Part shown: in pieces, positions 26,586 through 34,032 of the stretch
Layout of the letters: each line of letters opens with the position of its first letter
Numbering within the stretch: the first letter of the stretch is position 1
From: Mycolicibacterium sp.
GTDB taxonomy: Bacteria > Actinomycetota > Actinomycetes > Mycobacteriales > Mycobacteriaceae
Assembly: GCF_017853185.1 (NCBI RefSeq)
Contig: NZ_JAFMJZ010000018.1
Coordinates: 1 to 34,032, forward strand
DNA length: 34,032 nt
Direction: 5' to 3'
The notes under the pieces: model-generated
What the model saw: the letters and a program-made list of their open reading frames with translations, nothing else
What the model was told of the DNA's origin: nothing
The model's database searches: none
Translations under genes and position numbers: made by a program

Positions 26586-29500
26586 CCGGCGGGAGACGCA
26601 GAAGCCAGGTTCTCCCCGCGCATCCGCTGGGAGATCACCGCGGAGATGCCGTCACCCTGCATGCTGACGCCGTAGAGCGCGTCGGCGATCTCCATCGTCG
26701 GCTTCTGGTGGGTGATGACGATCAGCTGGGACTGCGAGCGCAGCTGCTCGAACAGGCCGATCAGCCGGCGCATGTTCGCATCGTCGAGTGCGGCCTCGAC
26801 CTCGTCCATCACGTAGAACGGTGAAGGCCGGGCCCGGAAGATCGCCACCAGCATGGCCACCGCGGTCAGCGACTTCTCGCCACCGGAGAGCAGCGACAGC
26901 CGCTTGACCTTCTTGCCCGGCGGGCGGGCCTCGACCTCGACACCGGTGGTGAGCATGTCGTTGGGGTCGGTCAGCAACAACCGGCCCTCGCCACCCGGGA
27001 ACAGCGTTGCGAACACCTGGGTGAACTCGCGCTCCACGTCGGCGTAGGCCTCGGTGAACACCTCGAGGATCCGGGCGTCGACGTCGGAGACGACGTCGAG
27101 CAGGTCCTTGCGGGCCGCCTTGACGTCCTCGAGTTGGGTCGACAGGAAGTTGTAGCGCTCCTCCAGGGCGGCGAACTCCTCGAGTGCGAGCGGATTGACC
27201 CGGCCGAGTTCGGCCAGTTCCCGCTCAGCGCGCTTGGCGCGACGCTCCTGGGTGGGCCGGTCGTAGACCATCGGGGCCGGGGCGCTGACCTGCTCGCCCT
27301 GCTCGCGGGCAGCCTCGTACTCGGCGATCTCCAGTTCCGAGGGCGGCAGTTCCACCTGCGGGCCGTACTCGTTGATCAGATCGTCGGGGGCCATGCCGAA
27401 CTGCTCGAGCACCGTCTGTTCAAGCTGCTCGATGCGCAGCGTCGCCTGCGCCTTGGCGACCTCGTCGCGGTGCAGCGAGTCGGTGAGCGTGGCGATCCTG
27501 GCGTTGAGCGCGGTGACCTCCTCGCGGACCGCGGTCATCCCGCCGGCGCGCTGCTGACGCTCGGCGGCCAACTGGTCGCGCACCCGCGAGGCCGCAGACA
27601 CCACGCTGCTGAGATGACCGGCGACCTTGCGCCCGGATTCGGCCACCGCGGCAGCCACCTCCGCGGCGTGCTGGCGGGCGGCCCGGGCCGCCTGTGCGCG
27701 CACCCGTGCCTCGCGCTCGGCGACGGCCGCACGGCGCAGCGAATCAGCTTGTCCCCGAACGGCATTCGCGCGCTCCTCGGCGGTGCGCACGGCCAGGCGG
27801 GCCTCCACCTCGACGGCACGGGCGGCCTCGGCGTCAGCCTGGATCTGCTGACGCTCACCCGGCGACGTCTCGACGACGGAGTGCGTCTCCTGCGCGGCGT
27901 GCAGCCTGCCCTCGAGGCCGGTCAGTTCCTCGACGGTCTGCTCGCGGCCGGATTCCAGCTCCTCGCGCTGGGCCACCAGCCGCCGCCACTCCTCCTCGGC
28001 GACGCGCAGGTCCTGGCCGAGCCGGCCGAGCTGCTCGTAGATCGCCGAGATGGTGGCGTCGGACTCGTTGAGGGCGGCCAGCGCCTCCTCGGCGGCCTCC
28101 TGCCGGTTGGACTGCTCGGCCAGCGCCCCGGCCAGCGCGGCATTGAGTTCCTCGACCTGGGCCTCGGCGGCGGCCAGTTCACCCTTGGCCTTCTCGATCG
28201 CGCCGGTGATCTCAAGGGTCGAGGGCTTGCGGTCGGAGCCGCCGTCGATCCAGCCGGCACCCACCAGATCGCCGTCGGTGGTGGCGGCACGCAGATCCGG
28301 ACGGCCGGACACCAGGTCCAGGGCGGCTTCCAGGTCGTCGACCACGGCGACCCCGGACAGCATGGCCGCCACCGCTCCGCGCAGCCGCGGTTCGGCCTCG
28401 ACAAGTTCGACCGCCCAGCTCGCACCGGAGGGCAGCGCAGCGAGATCGTGGGTAGACGGAGCGGGCCAGTCGGCCAGCACGATCGCCGCCCGGCCGCCGT
28501 CGGCCTCCTTGAGCGCCCGCACCGCCGAGCGGGCCGAACCCGACCCGTCGGCCGCCACCGCGTCGGCGGCGGCGCCGAGCACCGCGGCCAGCGCGGTCTC
28601 ATAGCCGGAGCGGACCTTGACCAGATTGGCCAGCTTGCCGAGAAGCCCTGAGCCACCGCGGTTCTCGACCAGCCAGGCGTTGCCGTCCTTGCGTTCCAGG
28701 CCGACGGCGAGCGCCTCGATCCGGGCCCGCAGCGAGGCGACCTCCCGTTCGGCGGCGCGCTCGGCGGTCTGCAGTTCGGCCACCCGGGCGTCGGCCTGAC
28801 GCAGCGCGGTCATGCTGCGGTCGTGGTGCTCGTCGAGTCCGACCTCGCCCTGATCGAGTTCACCGACCTTGCTCTGCACGATCTCGAACTCGGCCTGGGT
28901 CTGCTGGACGCGGCCGACGGCCTCCTCGATGGCCGCGGTGAGCCGGGTGACCCCTTCGTCGATGGATTCCACCCGGGCGCGGGCGGTCTCGACCTGACCG
29001 GCCAGCCGGGCCAGGCCCTCGCGCCGGTCGGCCTCGGCCCGCACCGCCGCCATGTGGGCGCGCTCGGATTCGGCCGCCGCGGTCTCCTTGGCGGTCAGCT
29101 CAGCGCGGGTGGCCTCCAGCCGGGCGCGCGCCTCGGCCAGTTCGGCCACCAGCTGGCGCTCCTGCTCGGCGACCTCCTCGGCCTGGACGTCGAGTTCGTC
29201 GGGGTCCGGTCCGGTGTTGGCGGCGGTTTCGGTCTCCAGGTACTGCGCGCGCTCGCTGGCGATGCGCACGGTCGCGCTGACCCGCTCGGCCAGTGCGGAG
29301 AGCCGGAACCAGGTCTGCTGGGCGGCGTCGGTGCGCTCCGAGAGCGAGGCCACCGCGGCCTCGTCGGCGGCCAGTTGCTCTCCGGCCTGGGCCAGCCGGG
29401 CGGCGGCCTCGTCGTGCTCGCGGCGCAGCGAGGTCTCGATGTCGTCGGCCCCGGTGTACTCGGCGCGGCGGGTCACCAGGTCGTCGGCGGCCAGCCGCAG

Positions 29501-30178
29501 CCGGGCGTCGCGCAGGTCGGCCTGGATGGTCTGGGCGCGTCGGGCCATCTCGGCCTGCCGGCCCAGCGGCTTGAGCTGGCGGCGCAGTTCGGTGGTCAGG
29601 TCGGTCAGCCGGGACAGGTTCGCCGAGGTGGCGTCGAGCTTGCGCAGCGCCTTCTCTTTGCGCTTGCGGTGCTTGAGGACGCCGGCGGCCTCCTCGATGA
29701 AGGCGCGGCGGTCCTCCGGGCGCGACTCGAGGATCTGGGAGAGCCGGCCCTGACCGACGATGACGTGCATCTCCCGGCCGATGCCGGAGTCACTCAGCAG
29801 TTCCTGGATGTCGAGCAGGCGGCAGCTGTTGCCGTTGATCTCGTATTCGCCGGCGCCGTCGCGGAACATCCGGCGGGTGATCGACACCTCGGAGTAGTCG
29901 ATCGGCAGGGCGCCGTCGGAGTTGTCGATGGTCAGCGTGACCTCGGCGCGGCCCAGCGGGGCCCGCGAGGAGGTGCCGGCGAAGATGACGTCCTCCATCT
30001 TGCCGCCGCGCAGGGTCTTGGCGCCCTGTTCGCCCATCACCCAGGTCAGGGCGTCGACGACGTTGGACTTACCGGAGCCGTTGGGGCCGACCACACAGGT
30101 GATGCCGGGCTCGAAACGCAGAGTCGTCGGCGAGGCGAAGGACTTGAAGCCCTTCAGCGTCAGACTCTTGAGGTACAC
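26582..30178 (-). CDS. smc: Chromosome condensation ATPase SMC
   Basis: 1198 residues, full-length SMC. N-terminal head begins [20 protein letters not shown] with Walker A GPNGSGKS at 31-38 and the Q-loop region [26 protein letters not shown]. Two long coiled-coil arms flank a hinge at about 500-670, with Gly-rich and conserved loops. The C-terminal head contains the signature [17 protein letters not shown] and Walker [23 protein letters not shown] with ScpA/ScpB organises and separates replicated origins. The start is GTG 30178, 15 bp after the acyP stop. Its stop overlaps the convergent fni stop (CTAG). Orthologue of Rv2922c. Confidence 0.97.
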   Translation of the reverse strand: MYLKSLTLKGFKSFASPTTLRFEPGITCVVGPNGSGKSNVVDALTWVMGEQGAKTLRGGKMEDVIFAGTSSRAPLGRAEVTLTIDNSDGALPIDYSEVSITRRMFRDGAGEYEINGNSCRLLDIQELLSDSGIGREMHVIVGQGRLSQILESRPEDRRAFIEEAAGVLKHRKRKEKALRKLDATSANLSRLTDLTTELRRQLKPLGRQAEMARRAQTIQADLRDARLRLAADDLVTRRAEYTGADDIETSLRREHDEAAARLAQAGEQLAADEAAVASLSERTDAAQQTWFRLSALAERVSATVRIASERAQYLETETAANTGPDPDELDVQAEEVAEQERQLVAELAEARARLEATRAELTAKETAAAESERAHMAAVRAEADRREGLARLAGQVETARARVESIDEGVTRLTAAIEEAVGRVQQTQAEFEIVQSKVGELDQGEVGLDEHHDRSMTALRQADARVAELQTAERAAEREVASLRARIEALAVGLERKDGNAWLVENRGGSGLLGKLANLVKVRSGYETALAAVLGAAADAVAADGSGSARSAVRALKEADGGRAAIVLADWPAPSTHDLAALPSGASWAVELVEAEPRLRGAVAAMLSGVAVVDDLEAALDLVSGRPDLRAATTDGDLVGAGWIDGGSDRKPSTLEITGAIEKAKGELAAAEAQVEELNAALAGALAEQSNRQEAAEEALAALNESDATISAIYEQLGRLGQDLRVAEEEWRRLVAQREELESGREQTVEELTGLEGRLHAAQETHSVVETSPGERQQIQADAEAARAVEVEARLAVRTAEERANAVRGQADSLRRAAVAEREARVRAQAARAARQHAAEVAAAVAESGRKVAGHLSSVVSAASRVRDQLAAERQQRAGGMTAVREEVTALNARIATLTDSLHRDEVAKAQATLRIEQLEQTVLEQFGMAPDDLINEYGPQVELPPSELEIAEYEAAREQGEQVSAPAPMVYDRPTQERRAKRAERELAELGRVNPLALEEFAALEERYNFLSTQLEDVKAARKDLLDVVSDVDARILEVFTEAYADVEREFTQVFATLFPGGEGRLLLTDPNDMLTTGVEVEARPPGKKVKRLSLLSGGEKSLTAVAMLVAIFRARPSPFYVMDEVEAALDDANMRRLIGLFEQLRSQSQLIVITHQKPTMEIADALYGVSMQGDGISAVISQRMRGENLASASPAG

Positions 30179-30193
30179 GACGAAAGACCCTAC

Positions 30194-30469
30194 TCAGCGC
30201 TCGCGGAACCCCTGCATCGGCTCACCCGGCTCGGCGTAGTCGGAGACGACGTTGTCCACCCGACCGGGGGTTTCACCGCCGCGCAGCAGGGCCAGCAGCT
30301 GCTCGCAGCCGGCCCGCGGGCCCTGGGCCACCACCAGCACCCGACCGTCGGTCTGGTTGGCCGCGTAGCCGGTCAGACCCAGTTCCAGGGCCCGGGAGCG
30401 GGTCCACCACCGGAAGCCGACGCCCTGCACGTAGCCGTGCACCCAGGCGGTCAGCCGGACATCGGTCAC
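30194..30469 (-). CDS. acyP: Acylphosphatase
   Basis: 91 residues, the usual size. Hydrolyses acyl phosphates. The active site is plain: YVQGVGFR with Arg 20 and GYAANQTDG with Asn 38; the last residues GEPMQGFRER match the end of mycobacterial acylphosphatases. The GTG start at 30469 overlaps the OsmC-like gene stop (GTGA). Corresponds to Rv2922A next to smc. Confidence 0.95.
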   Translation of the reverse strand: MTDVRLTAWVHGYVQGVGFRWWTRSRALELGLTGYAANQTDGRVLVVAQGPRAGCEQLLALLRGGETPGRVDNVVSDYAEPGEPMQGFRER

Positions 30470-30897
30470 GTGGCTGACGGCTTGTCGGCGATCTCCACGG
30501 TGACCTCGGTCCCGGACTTCAGCGTGCGGCCGACGGTGCAGACCTGGTCGATGGCCCGCTCGACCACCAGCAGCAGCCGTTCGCGTTCCTCAGGCGTCAG
30601 CGCGGACAGGTCGATCTCGAGGCGCTCCTGCAGCAGCGGGTAGCGCTCCGCGTCGCGGTCGGCGTCGCCGGAGACCCGGATGACGGCCGGGTAGTCGTCG
30701 CCGAGGCGGCGGCGCAACGGCTGATCGCTGGACAGTCCGCTGCATCCGGCCAATGCGATCTTGAGCAACTCCCCCGGCGTGAACACACCGTCGTCGGTCA
30801 CCGAACCGATCAGCACCTCCGCGCCCCGGCTACTGCGGCCGGTGTAACGGCGGATGCCGGTACGTTCCACCCACAGTTCGGTCGGCTGATCACTCAT
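30466..30897 (-). CDS. OsmC/Ohr family peroxiredoxin-like protein
   Basis: 143 residues. OsmC/Ohr proteins reduce organic hydroperoxides through a Cys pair, here Cys 52 ([10 protein letters not shown]) and Cys 120 ([10 protein letters not shown]). The arrangement, a conserved Gly-rich N-terminal sheet ([27 protein letters not shown]) and a C-terminal Cys helix, is the family pattern. The gene overlaps mutM (ATGA) and acyP, so it is part of the rnc-mutM unit. Orthologue of Rv2923c; the exact peroxide substrate is not known. Confidence 0.9.
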   Translation of the reverse strand: MSDQPTELWVERTGIRRYTGRSSRGAEVLIGSVTDDGVFTPGELLKIALAGCSGLSSDQPLRRRLGDDYPAVIRVSGDADRDAERYPLLQERLEIDLSALTPEERERLLLVVERAIDQVCTVGRTLKSGTEVTVEIADKPSAT

Positions 30898-31754
30898 CGG
30901 CGCAGATTACCGCGCGGCCGCGGCTGGCACACCGGGCAGTAGAACGAGGACCGGTTCATGAACTTCTCCCGGCGGATCACCGCGCCGCAGCGCCTGCACG
31001 CCTGATCCTCGCGGCCGTAGACGTTCAGCGAGCGGTCGAAGTAGCCGGACTGCCCGTTGACGTTGACGTAGAGCGAGTCGAAGGATGTGCCGCCCTCGCG
31101 GAGCGCCTCGCGCATCACCTCGGCCGCGCAGTCGAGCACCTCGCCCAGTTGCTTGCGGGTGAGCTTCTCGGCAACCCGCGCCCCGTTGACACCGGCGCGC
31201 CACAGCGCCTCGTCGGCGTAGATGTTGCCGATCCCGGACACCACGGTCTGGTCGAGCAGCTGGCGCTTGATCTCGGAATGCTTGCGGCGCAACACATTCA
31301 CCACCGCATCGCGGTCGAAGAGCGGGTCCAGCGGATCGCGGGCGATGTGCGCGACGGGCTCGGGCAACCGGGCGCCGTCGACGGTCGCCAGGTCGGCCAG
31401 CTGCCAGCCGCCGAAGGTGCGTTGATCGACGAAACTCAACGCGGTGCCGTCGTCGAGCATCGCGCCGATCCGCAGATGCTCGGTGCGGGTGATCGGGCCG
31501 AGCAACATCTGCCCACTCATCCCGAGATGCACGACGAGTGCGGTGTCGTCGGACAGCGTCAGCCACAGGTACTTGCCCCGCCGGTCGGTGCCGTCGATCC
31601 GGGCGCCGAGCAGCCGTGCGGTCAGGTCTGCGGCGCCCGCCTCATGGCGGCGCACCGCACGCGGGTGGTGCACCTGAATCCCGGTGATCGTCTTGCCGGC
31701 GATATGCGCCTGCAATCCGCGCCGCACCACCTCGACTTCGGGTAGCTCAGGCAT
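30894..31754 (-). CDS. mutM: Formamidopyrimidine-DNA glycosylase
   Basis: 286 residues, also called Fpg. Excises 8-oxoguanine and Fapy lesions and cleaves the strand. It starts [14 protein letters not shown], where Pro 2 is the catalytic nucleophile and Glu 3 the partner, with [17 protein letters not shown] and [14 protein letters not shown] in the core. The C-terminal helix-two-turn-helix is followed by a zinc finger [13 protein letters not shown]...FYCPVCQ with four cysteines. ATG 31754 is used because the longer upstream frame lies inside rnc. It overlaps rnc by 8 bp and the OsmC-like gene by 4 bp. Confidence 0.97.
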   Translation of the reverse strand: MPELPEVEVVRRGLQAHIAGKTITGIQVHHPRAVRRHEAGAADLTARLLGARIDGTDRRGKYLWLTLSDDTALVVHLGMSGQMLLGPITRTEHLRIGAMLDDGTALSFVDQRTFGGWQLADLATVDGARLPEPVAHIARDPLDPLFDRDAVVNVLRRKHSEIKRQLLDQTVVSGIGNIYADEALWRAGVNGARVAEKLTRKQLGEVLDCAAEVMREALREGGTSFDSLYVNVNGQSGYFDRSLNVYGREDQACRRCGAVIRREKFMNRSSFYCPVCQPRPRGNLRR

Positions 31755-32451
31755 CCAACTGTTCGGCGTCCAGGGCGGTCCAGGCCTGCGCCGCGGCGTC
31801 GGTCTCGGCGGCCTTCTTCGACTTGCCCTCGCCATGGCCGCAGGCCTCACCGCCGACGTAGACCACCGCGGCGAATCGGCGGTCGTGGTCGGGGCCGTCG
31901 GCGCTCACCTCGTAGCGCGGCACCCCCAGCCCGCGGGCCGAGGTCAGTTCCTGCAGGCTCGACTTCCACTCCAGCGCCGCACCGAGCGTCGGCGCGGTCT
32001 CCAGCAGATCGGCGAACAGTCGCAGGATCACCGACCGCGCGCCGGTCAGGCCGTGCTGCAGGTAGATCGCCCCGATCAGCGACTCCAGGGTGTCGGCCAG
32101 GATGCTGGCCTTGGCGTGCCCGCCGGTCTGGATCTCGCCGCGGCCGAGCAGCAGGTACTCGCCCAGGCCGTCGTCGGTCAGCCCGCGGGCCACCCCGGCC
32201 AGCGCCTGGCTGTTGACGATGCTGTTGCGCAGCTTGGCCAGATCGCCCTCGGAGTTCTCCGGGTGCCGGCGGAACAGTTCCTCGACGATCACCAGGCCGA
32301 GCACCGCGTCGCCGAGCAACTCCAGTCGCTCATTGGTGGGCAGGCCGCCGTGCTCGTAGGCGTAACTGCGGTGGGTCAGGGCCAGGGTGAGCGCGTCCCC
32401 GGGCAACTCGACGCCGAGCGCGTCGAGCAGGTTCTGCCTCGACGCGGTCAT
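31747..32451 (-). CDS. rnc: Ribonuclease III
   Basis: 234 residues. Cleaves double-stranded RNA, including rRNA precursors. RNase III domain: [13 protein letters not shown] and the catalytic signature [13 protein letters not shown] at 40-52, with the second acidic helix [13 protein letters not shown]. The C-terminal dsRNA-binding domain (about 155-225) has [21 protein letters not shown] and [21 protein letters not shown] 32451 overlaps the DUF177 gene stop (ATGA); a longer in-frame N-terminus would be inside that gene. Orthologue of Rv2925c. Confidence 0.97.
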   Translation of the reverse strand: MTASRQNLLDALGVELPGDALTLALTHRSYAYEHGGLPTNERLELLGDAVLGLVIVEELFRRHPENSEGDLAKLRNSIVNSQALAGVARGLTDDGLGEYLLLGRGEIQTGGHAKASILADTLESLIGAIYLQHGLTGARSVILRLFADLLETAPTLGAALEWKSSLQELTSARGLGVPRYEVSADGPDHDRRFAAVVYVGGEACGHGEGKSKKAAETDAAAQAWTALDAEQLDA

Positions 32452-33074
32452 GGCGCAGGGGTCTCCCGGTCGGGCGGCAGCATGTTCGCCAGCTTGGCCC
32501 AGCGCGGGTCGATCAGGTCGTGCTGATGGCCGGGTTCGGCCGATGCCAGCGCAACACCGCACTGCGGGCACAGTCCCGGGCAGTCCTCGGCGCACAGCGG
32601 CGTCAACGGCAGAGCCAGGCCGACCGCGTCGATGATCGGCTGCTCGAGGTTCACGGTGTGGTCGATGACGCGACCGACCTCGTCTTCCTCGGTGGTCGAT
32701 TCGGTCAGGCTGTCCGGGTAGGCGAAAAGTTCGGTCAGATAGATCTCGACGTCACCGCTGGCCGGATCGAGGCAGCGTGAGCATTCACCGCTGGTGTCCG
32801 CCCGCACGGTTCCGGTCACCAGCACACCTTCGGAGACCGCCTCGAATCGCAGGTCGAGGTCGATGTCATCGCCGGGCTGGATCGCGATGAGGTCCAACCC
32901 GATTCGCGCCGGAGACGGCACGGTCTCCTGCACCGTCATCATGGATCCGGGACGGCGGCCGAGCCGGGAGATGTCGAACACCAACGGCGAACGGGGATCG
33001 TTCGCAGACTTGGATCCCGCCGACTTCGATCCCGCAGACTTCGATCCCGCAGACTTCGATCCCCTGGCAGCCAT
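32448..33074 (-). CDS. DUF177 (YceD-like) protein with GSKSA repeats
   Basis: 208 residues. DUF177/YceD proteins are linked to 23S rRNA or L32 (rpmF) expression in other bacteria; here rpmF is not adjacent and rnc follows directly, as in Rv2926c. Cys residues (CSRCLDP and AEDCPGLCPQCG) form a likely zinc site in the C-terminal part. The first 24 residues are four copies of GSKSA from a 15-bp tandem repeat, giving a basic Ser/Lys-rich tail that is not usual for the family. The ATG at 33074 is followed by MAARGSKSAG; the conserved domain begins near residue 29 (SPLVFDISRLGRRPG), so a later start is possible. Confidence 0.85.
   Translation of the reverse strand: MAARGSKSAGSKSAGSKSAGSKSANDPRSPLVFDISRLGRRPGSMMTVQETVPSPARIGLDLIAIQPGDDIDLDLRFEAVSEGVLVTGTVRADTSGECSRCLDPASGDVEIYLTELFAYPDSLTESTTEEDEVGRVIDHTVNLEQPIIDAVGLALPLTPLCAEDCPGLCPQCGVALASAEPGHQHDLIDPRWAKLANMLPPDRETPAP
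33004..33063 (-). repeat. Four 15-bp tandem repeats encoding GSKSA
   Basis: Units at 33004-33018, 33019-33033, 33034-33048 and 33049-33063. The last two are identical (plus: GCAGACTTCGATCCC); the second differs at one base (GCCGAC) and the first at one base (TTGGAT). They encode repeats of Gly-Ser-Lys-Ser-Ala at the start of the DUF177 protein. The in-frame, near-perfect structure suggests recent expansion by slippage. Confidence 0.95.
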
Positions 33075-33114
33075 GGCTGGATTCTACGGGGAGCGACGAG
33101 CCTCAATCAGACGG

Positions 33115-33852
33115 TCAGTGCTGGACGTAGTCGTGGGTGCCCGACGCCGTGCGCAGCTGATGCCGGCCGCGGCTGACCGAGCGCAGGGTGCCGTTGAGGT
33201 AGTCCTCGAACTGGGCCAGCTTGTTGTCGACGTAGATGTCGCACTCGCCGCGCAGCCGGTCGGACTCGGCGTGGGCCGTGTCGATGAGGCGGGTGGCCTC
33301 GGCGTTGGCGGCCTGGACCACCTCGGTCTGGGAGACCAGGCGCTGCTGCTCCTTGATGCCTTCCTGGACGGCCTTCTCGTAGGACATGTTGCCGCTCTCG
33401 ACCAGGCGGTCGGCCTCGGCCTTGGCCCGGCTGGTGGCGGCCTCGTAGTCACGCTTGGCGGTGGTGGCCAGGCGGGAGGCCTCATCGCGGGCCTCACCCA
33501 TCATCTGCTCGCTGTGCGAACGGGCCTCGGCCACCATCCGGTCGGCCTGCGACTTGGCGTCGGACAGCAGCCGGTCGGCCTCGGCGCGGGCATGGCTCAG
33601 CAGCGACTCGGCCTCGGTGCTGGCGCCGTTGACGGTGGCGTCGGCGTGATCCTTGGCCTCCTGCAGCACCGTGTCGCGGGCGTCGAGCACGTCCTGCGCG
33701 TCGTCCAACTCGCCTGGGATGGCGTCCTTGATGTCGTCGATCAATTCCAGGACGTCGCCGCGCGGAACCACGCAGCCGGCCGTCATCGGAACACCACGGG
33801 CTTCTTCGACGATGGCGCTCAGTTCATCGAGCGCTTCAAAAACTCGGTACAC
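33115..33852 (-). CDS. sepIVA: Septation/DivIVA-like protein SepIVA
   Basis: 245 residues, the same length as my recollection of Rv2927c. SepIVA is a DivIVA-domain protein that associates with FtsQ and septation sites in mycobacteria. It starts YRVFEALDELSAIVEEARGV and has the DVLELIDDIKDAIPGELDDAQDVL region. A long coiled coil of Ala/Glu/Asp/Arg repeats (about 60-220) with MVAEARSHSEQMMGEARDEAS follows; the C-terminus is RSVSRGRHQLRTASGTHDYVQH. The start is GTG 33852, with GGGAGGG four bases before it. A 40-bp gap separates it from the DUF177 gene, so they may share a transcript. Confidence 0.94.
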   Translation of the reverse strand: MYRVFEALDELSAIVEEARGVPMTAGCVVPRGDVLELIDDIKDAIPGELDDAQDVLDARDTVLQEAKDHADATVNGASTEAESLLSHARAEADRLLSDAKSQADRMVAEARSHSEQMMGEARDEASRLATTAKRDYEAATSRAKAEADRLVESGNMSYEKAVQEGIKEQQRLVSQTEVVQAANAEATRLIDTAHAESDRLRGECDIYVDNKLAQFEDYLNGTLRSVSRGRHQLRTASGTHDYVQH

Positions 33853-34029
33853 GGCGCCCTCCCGGCGGTAGTTGGTAGTGACCAGTGTGCCTGTTGTTAC
33901 GCCTGTGAATGGTGTGGTGACACCGGTGTGTCGCAAATGAGCACGCACGCGTTGAGTGAGGAACGTTGCAGACCTCTACTCGGGTGGATTCATACGGTCA
34001 ATGCAATTTCCTAGCTGTGGAGGTTGCAG
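33853..34029. promoter_or_regulatory. Divergent region upstream of sepIVA and right-edge gene
   Basis: No gene is evident in these 177 bp. A perfect 10-bp palindrome ACACCGGTGT lies at 33920-33929 and could be an operator. GGAGG at 34019-34023 is the ribosome-binding site for a plus-strand gene at the edge. TACGGT at 33993-33998 fits TANNNT, but no -35 at proper distance was found. Confidence 0.35.
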
Positions 34030-34032
34030 ATG
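34030..34032 (+). CDS. Start codon of a gene running off the right edge
   Basis: The window ends with ATG at 34030-34032, preceded by GGAGG at 34019-34023 with a six-base spacer, the ideal layout for a translation start on the plus strand. Only the start codon is visible, so the product is unknown. The gene would be divergent from sepIVA. Confidence 0.4.

Noticed and set aside
27134-30643. Two long plus-strand frames (505 and 606 codons) opposite smc, rich in Gly, Leu and Arg
   Set aside because: They mirror the Glu/Ala/Leu-rich coiled-coil codons of smc and have no family features.
33004-33063. CRISPR array
   Set aside because: The four 15-bp units are contiguous without spacers and in frame in a coding region.

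Overview
The window is chromosomal DNA from a high-GC actinomycete, almost certainly a Mycobacterium or Mycolicibacterium. The evidence is an MmpS/MmpL pair, a SepIVA homologue, a DacB2-type carboxypeptidase, a 13E12-like DUF222-HNH gene, and a gene order from dprA to sepIVA that follows the M. tuberculosis Rv2896c-Rv2927c block as I remember it. No tRNA, rRNA, insertion sequence, integrase or CRISPR array was seen. Coding density is very high: most neighbouring genes overlap by ATGA, GTGA or TGATG junctions, and the largest non-coding gap is about 283 bp.

Layout. Positions 1-3790 form an accessory module: a secreted protein (cut by the window edge) and a small Cys/His-rich zinc-ribbon protein diverge from an mmpS-mmpL RND transporter pair, across an 83-bp region holding two CsoR/RicR-like palindromes. 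Positions 3787-6825 (minus) carry yraN, comM and dprA. Positions 6918-9089 (minus) carry a DUF2469 gene, rnhB, lepB and rplS; lepB appears to start at a CTG codon overlapping the rplS stop. At 9373-10293 (plus) lies an LppW-like penicillin-binding-fold protein. Positions 10290-12279 (minus) are the rpsP-khpA-rimM-trmD ribosome and tRNA maturation operon. A divergent pair follows, an NTF2-like protein and DacB2. Then come a small lipoprotein, an SOS-box-controlled DUF222-HNH gene and a second DacB2 paralogue. Positions 16570-19846 (minus) carry ffh, an amidohydrolase and a cyclase-family protein. Positions 19874-24066 (minus) are the nitrogen operon amt-glnB-glnD, with two GlnR-like boxes upstream. 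ftsY (minus) diverges from a type 2 isopentenyl diphosphate isomerase (plus). Positions 26582-33852 (minus) carry sepIVA, a DUF177 gene, rnc, mutM, an OsmC-like gene, acyP and smc.

Functional themes. Protein export is represented by ffh, ftsY and lepB; nitrogen sensing by Amt, PII and GlnD; ribosome and RNA maturation by rpsP, rimM, trmD, khpA, rnc and rplS; chromosome and division functions by smc and sepIVA; DNA repair and uptake by mutM, rnhB, dprA and comM; peptidoglycan trimming by two DacB2 paralogues.

The most noteworthy signals are regulatory. The mmpS-mmpL / zinc-ribbon divergent promoter has two CsoR-like boxes, each overlapping the -10 element of one promoter. A perfect mycobacterial LexA box (TCGAAC-N4-GTTCGA) spans the start codon of the DUF222-HNH gene. 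lepB can only be full length if it starts at CTG. Two GlnR-like boxes are spaced 32 bp apart before amt. Three of the five convergent gene pairs share a CTAG tetramer as both stop codons. No wholly new multi-gene system is evident; the divergent zinc-ribbon/MmpSL module is the best candidate.
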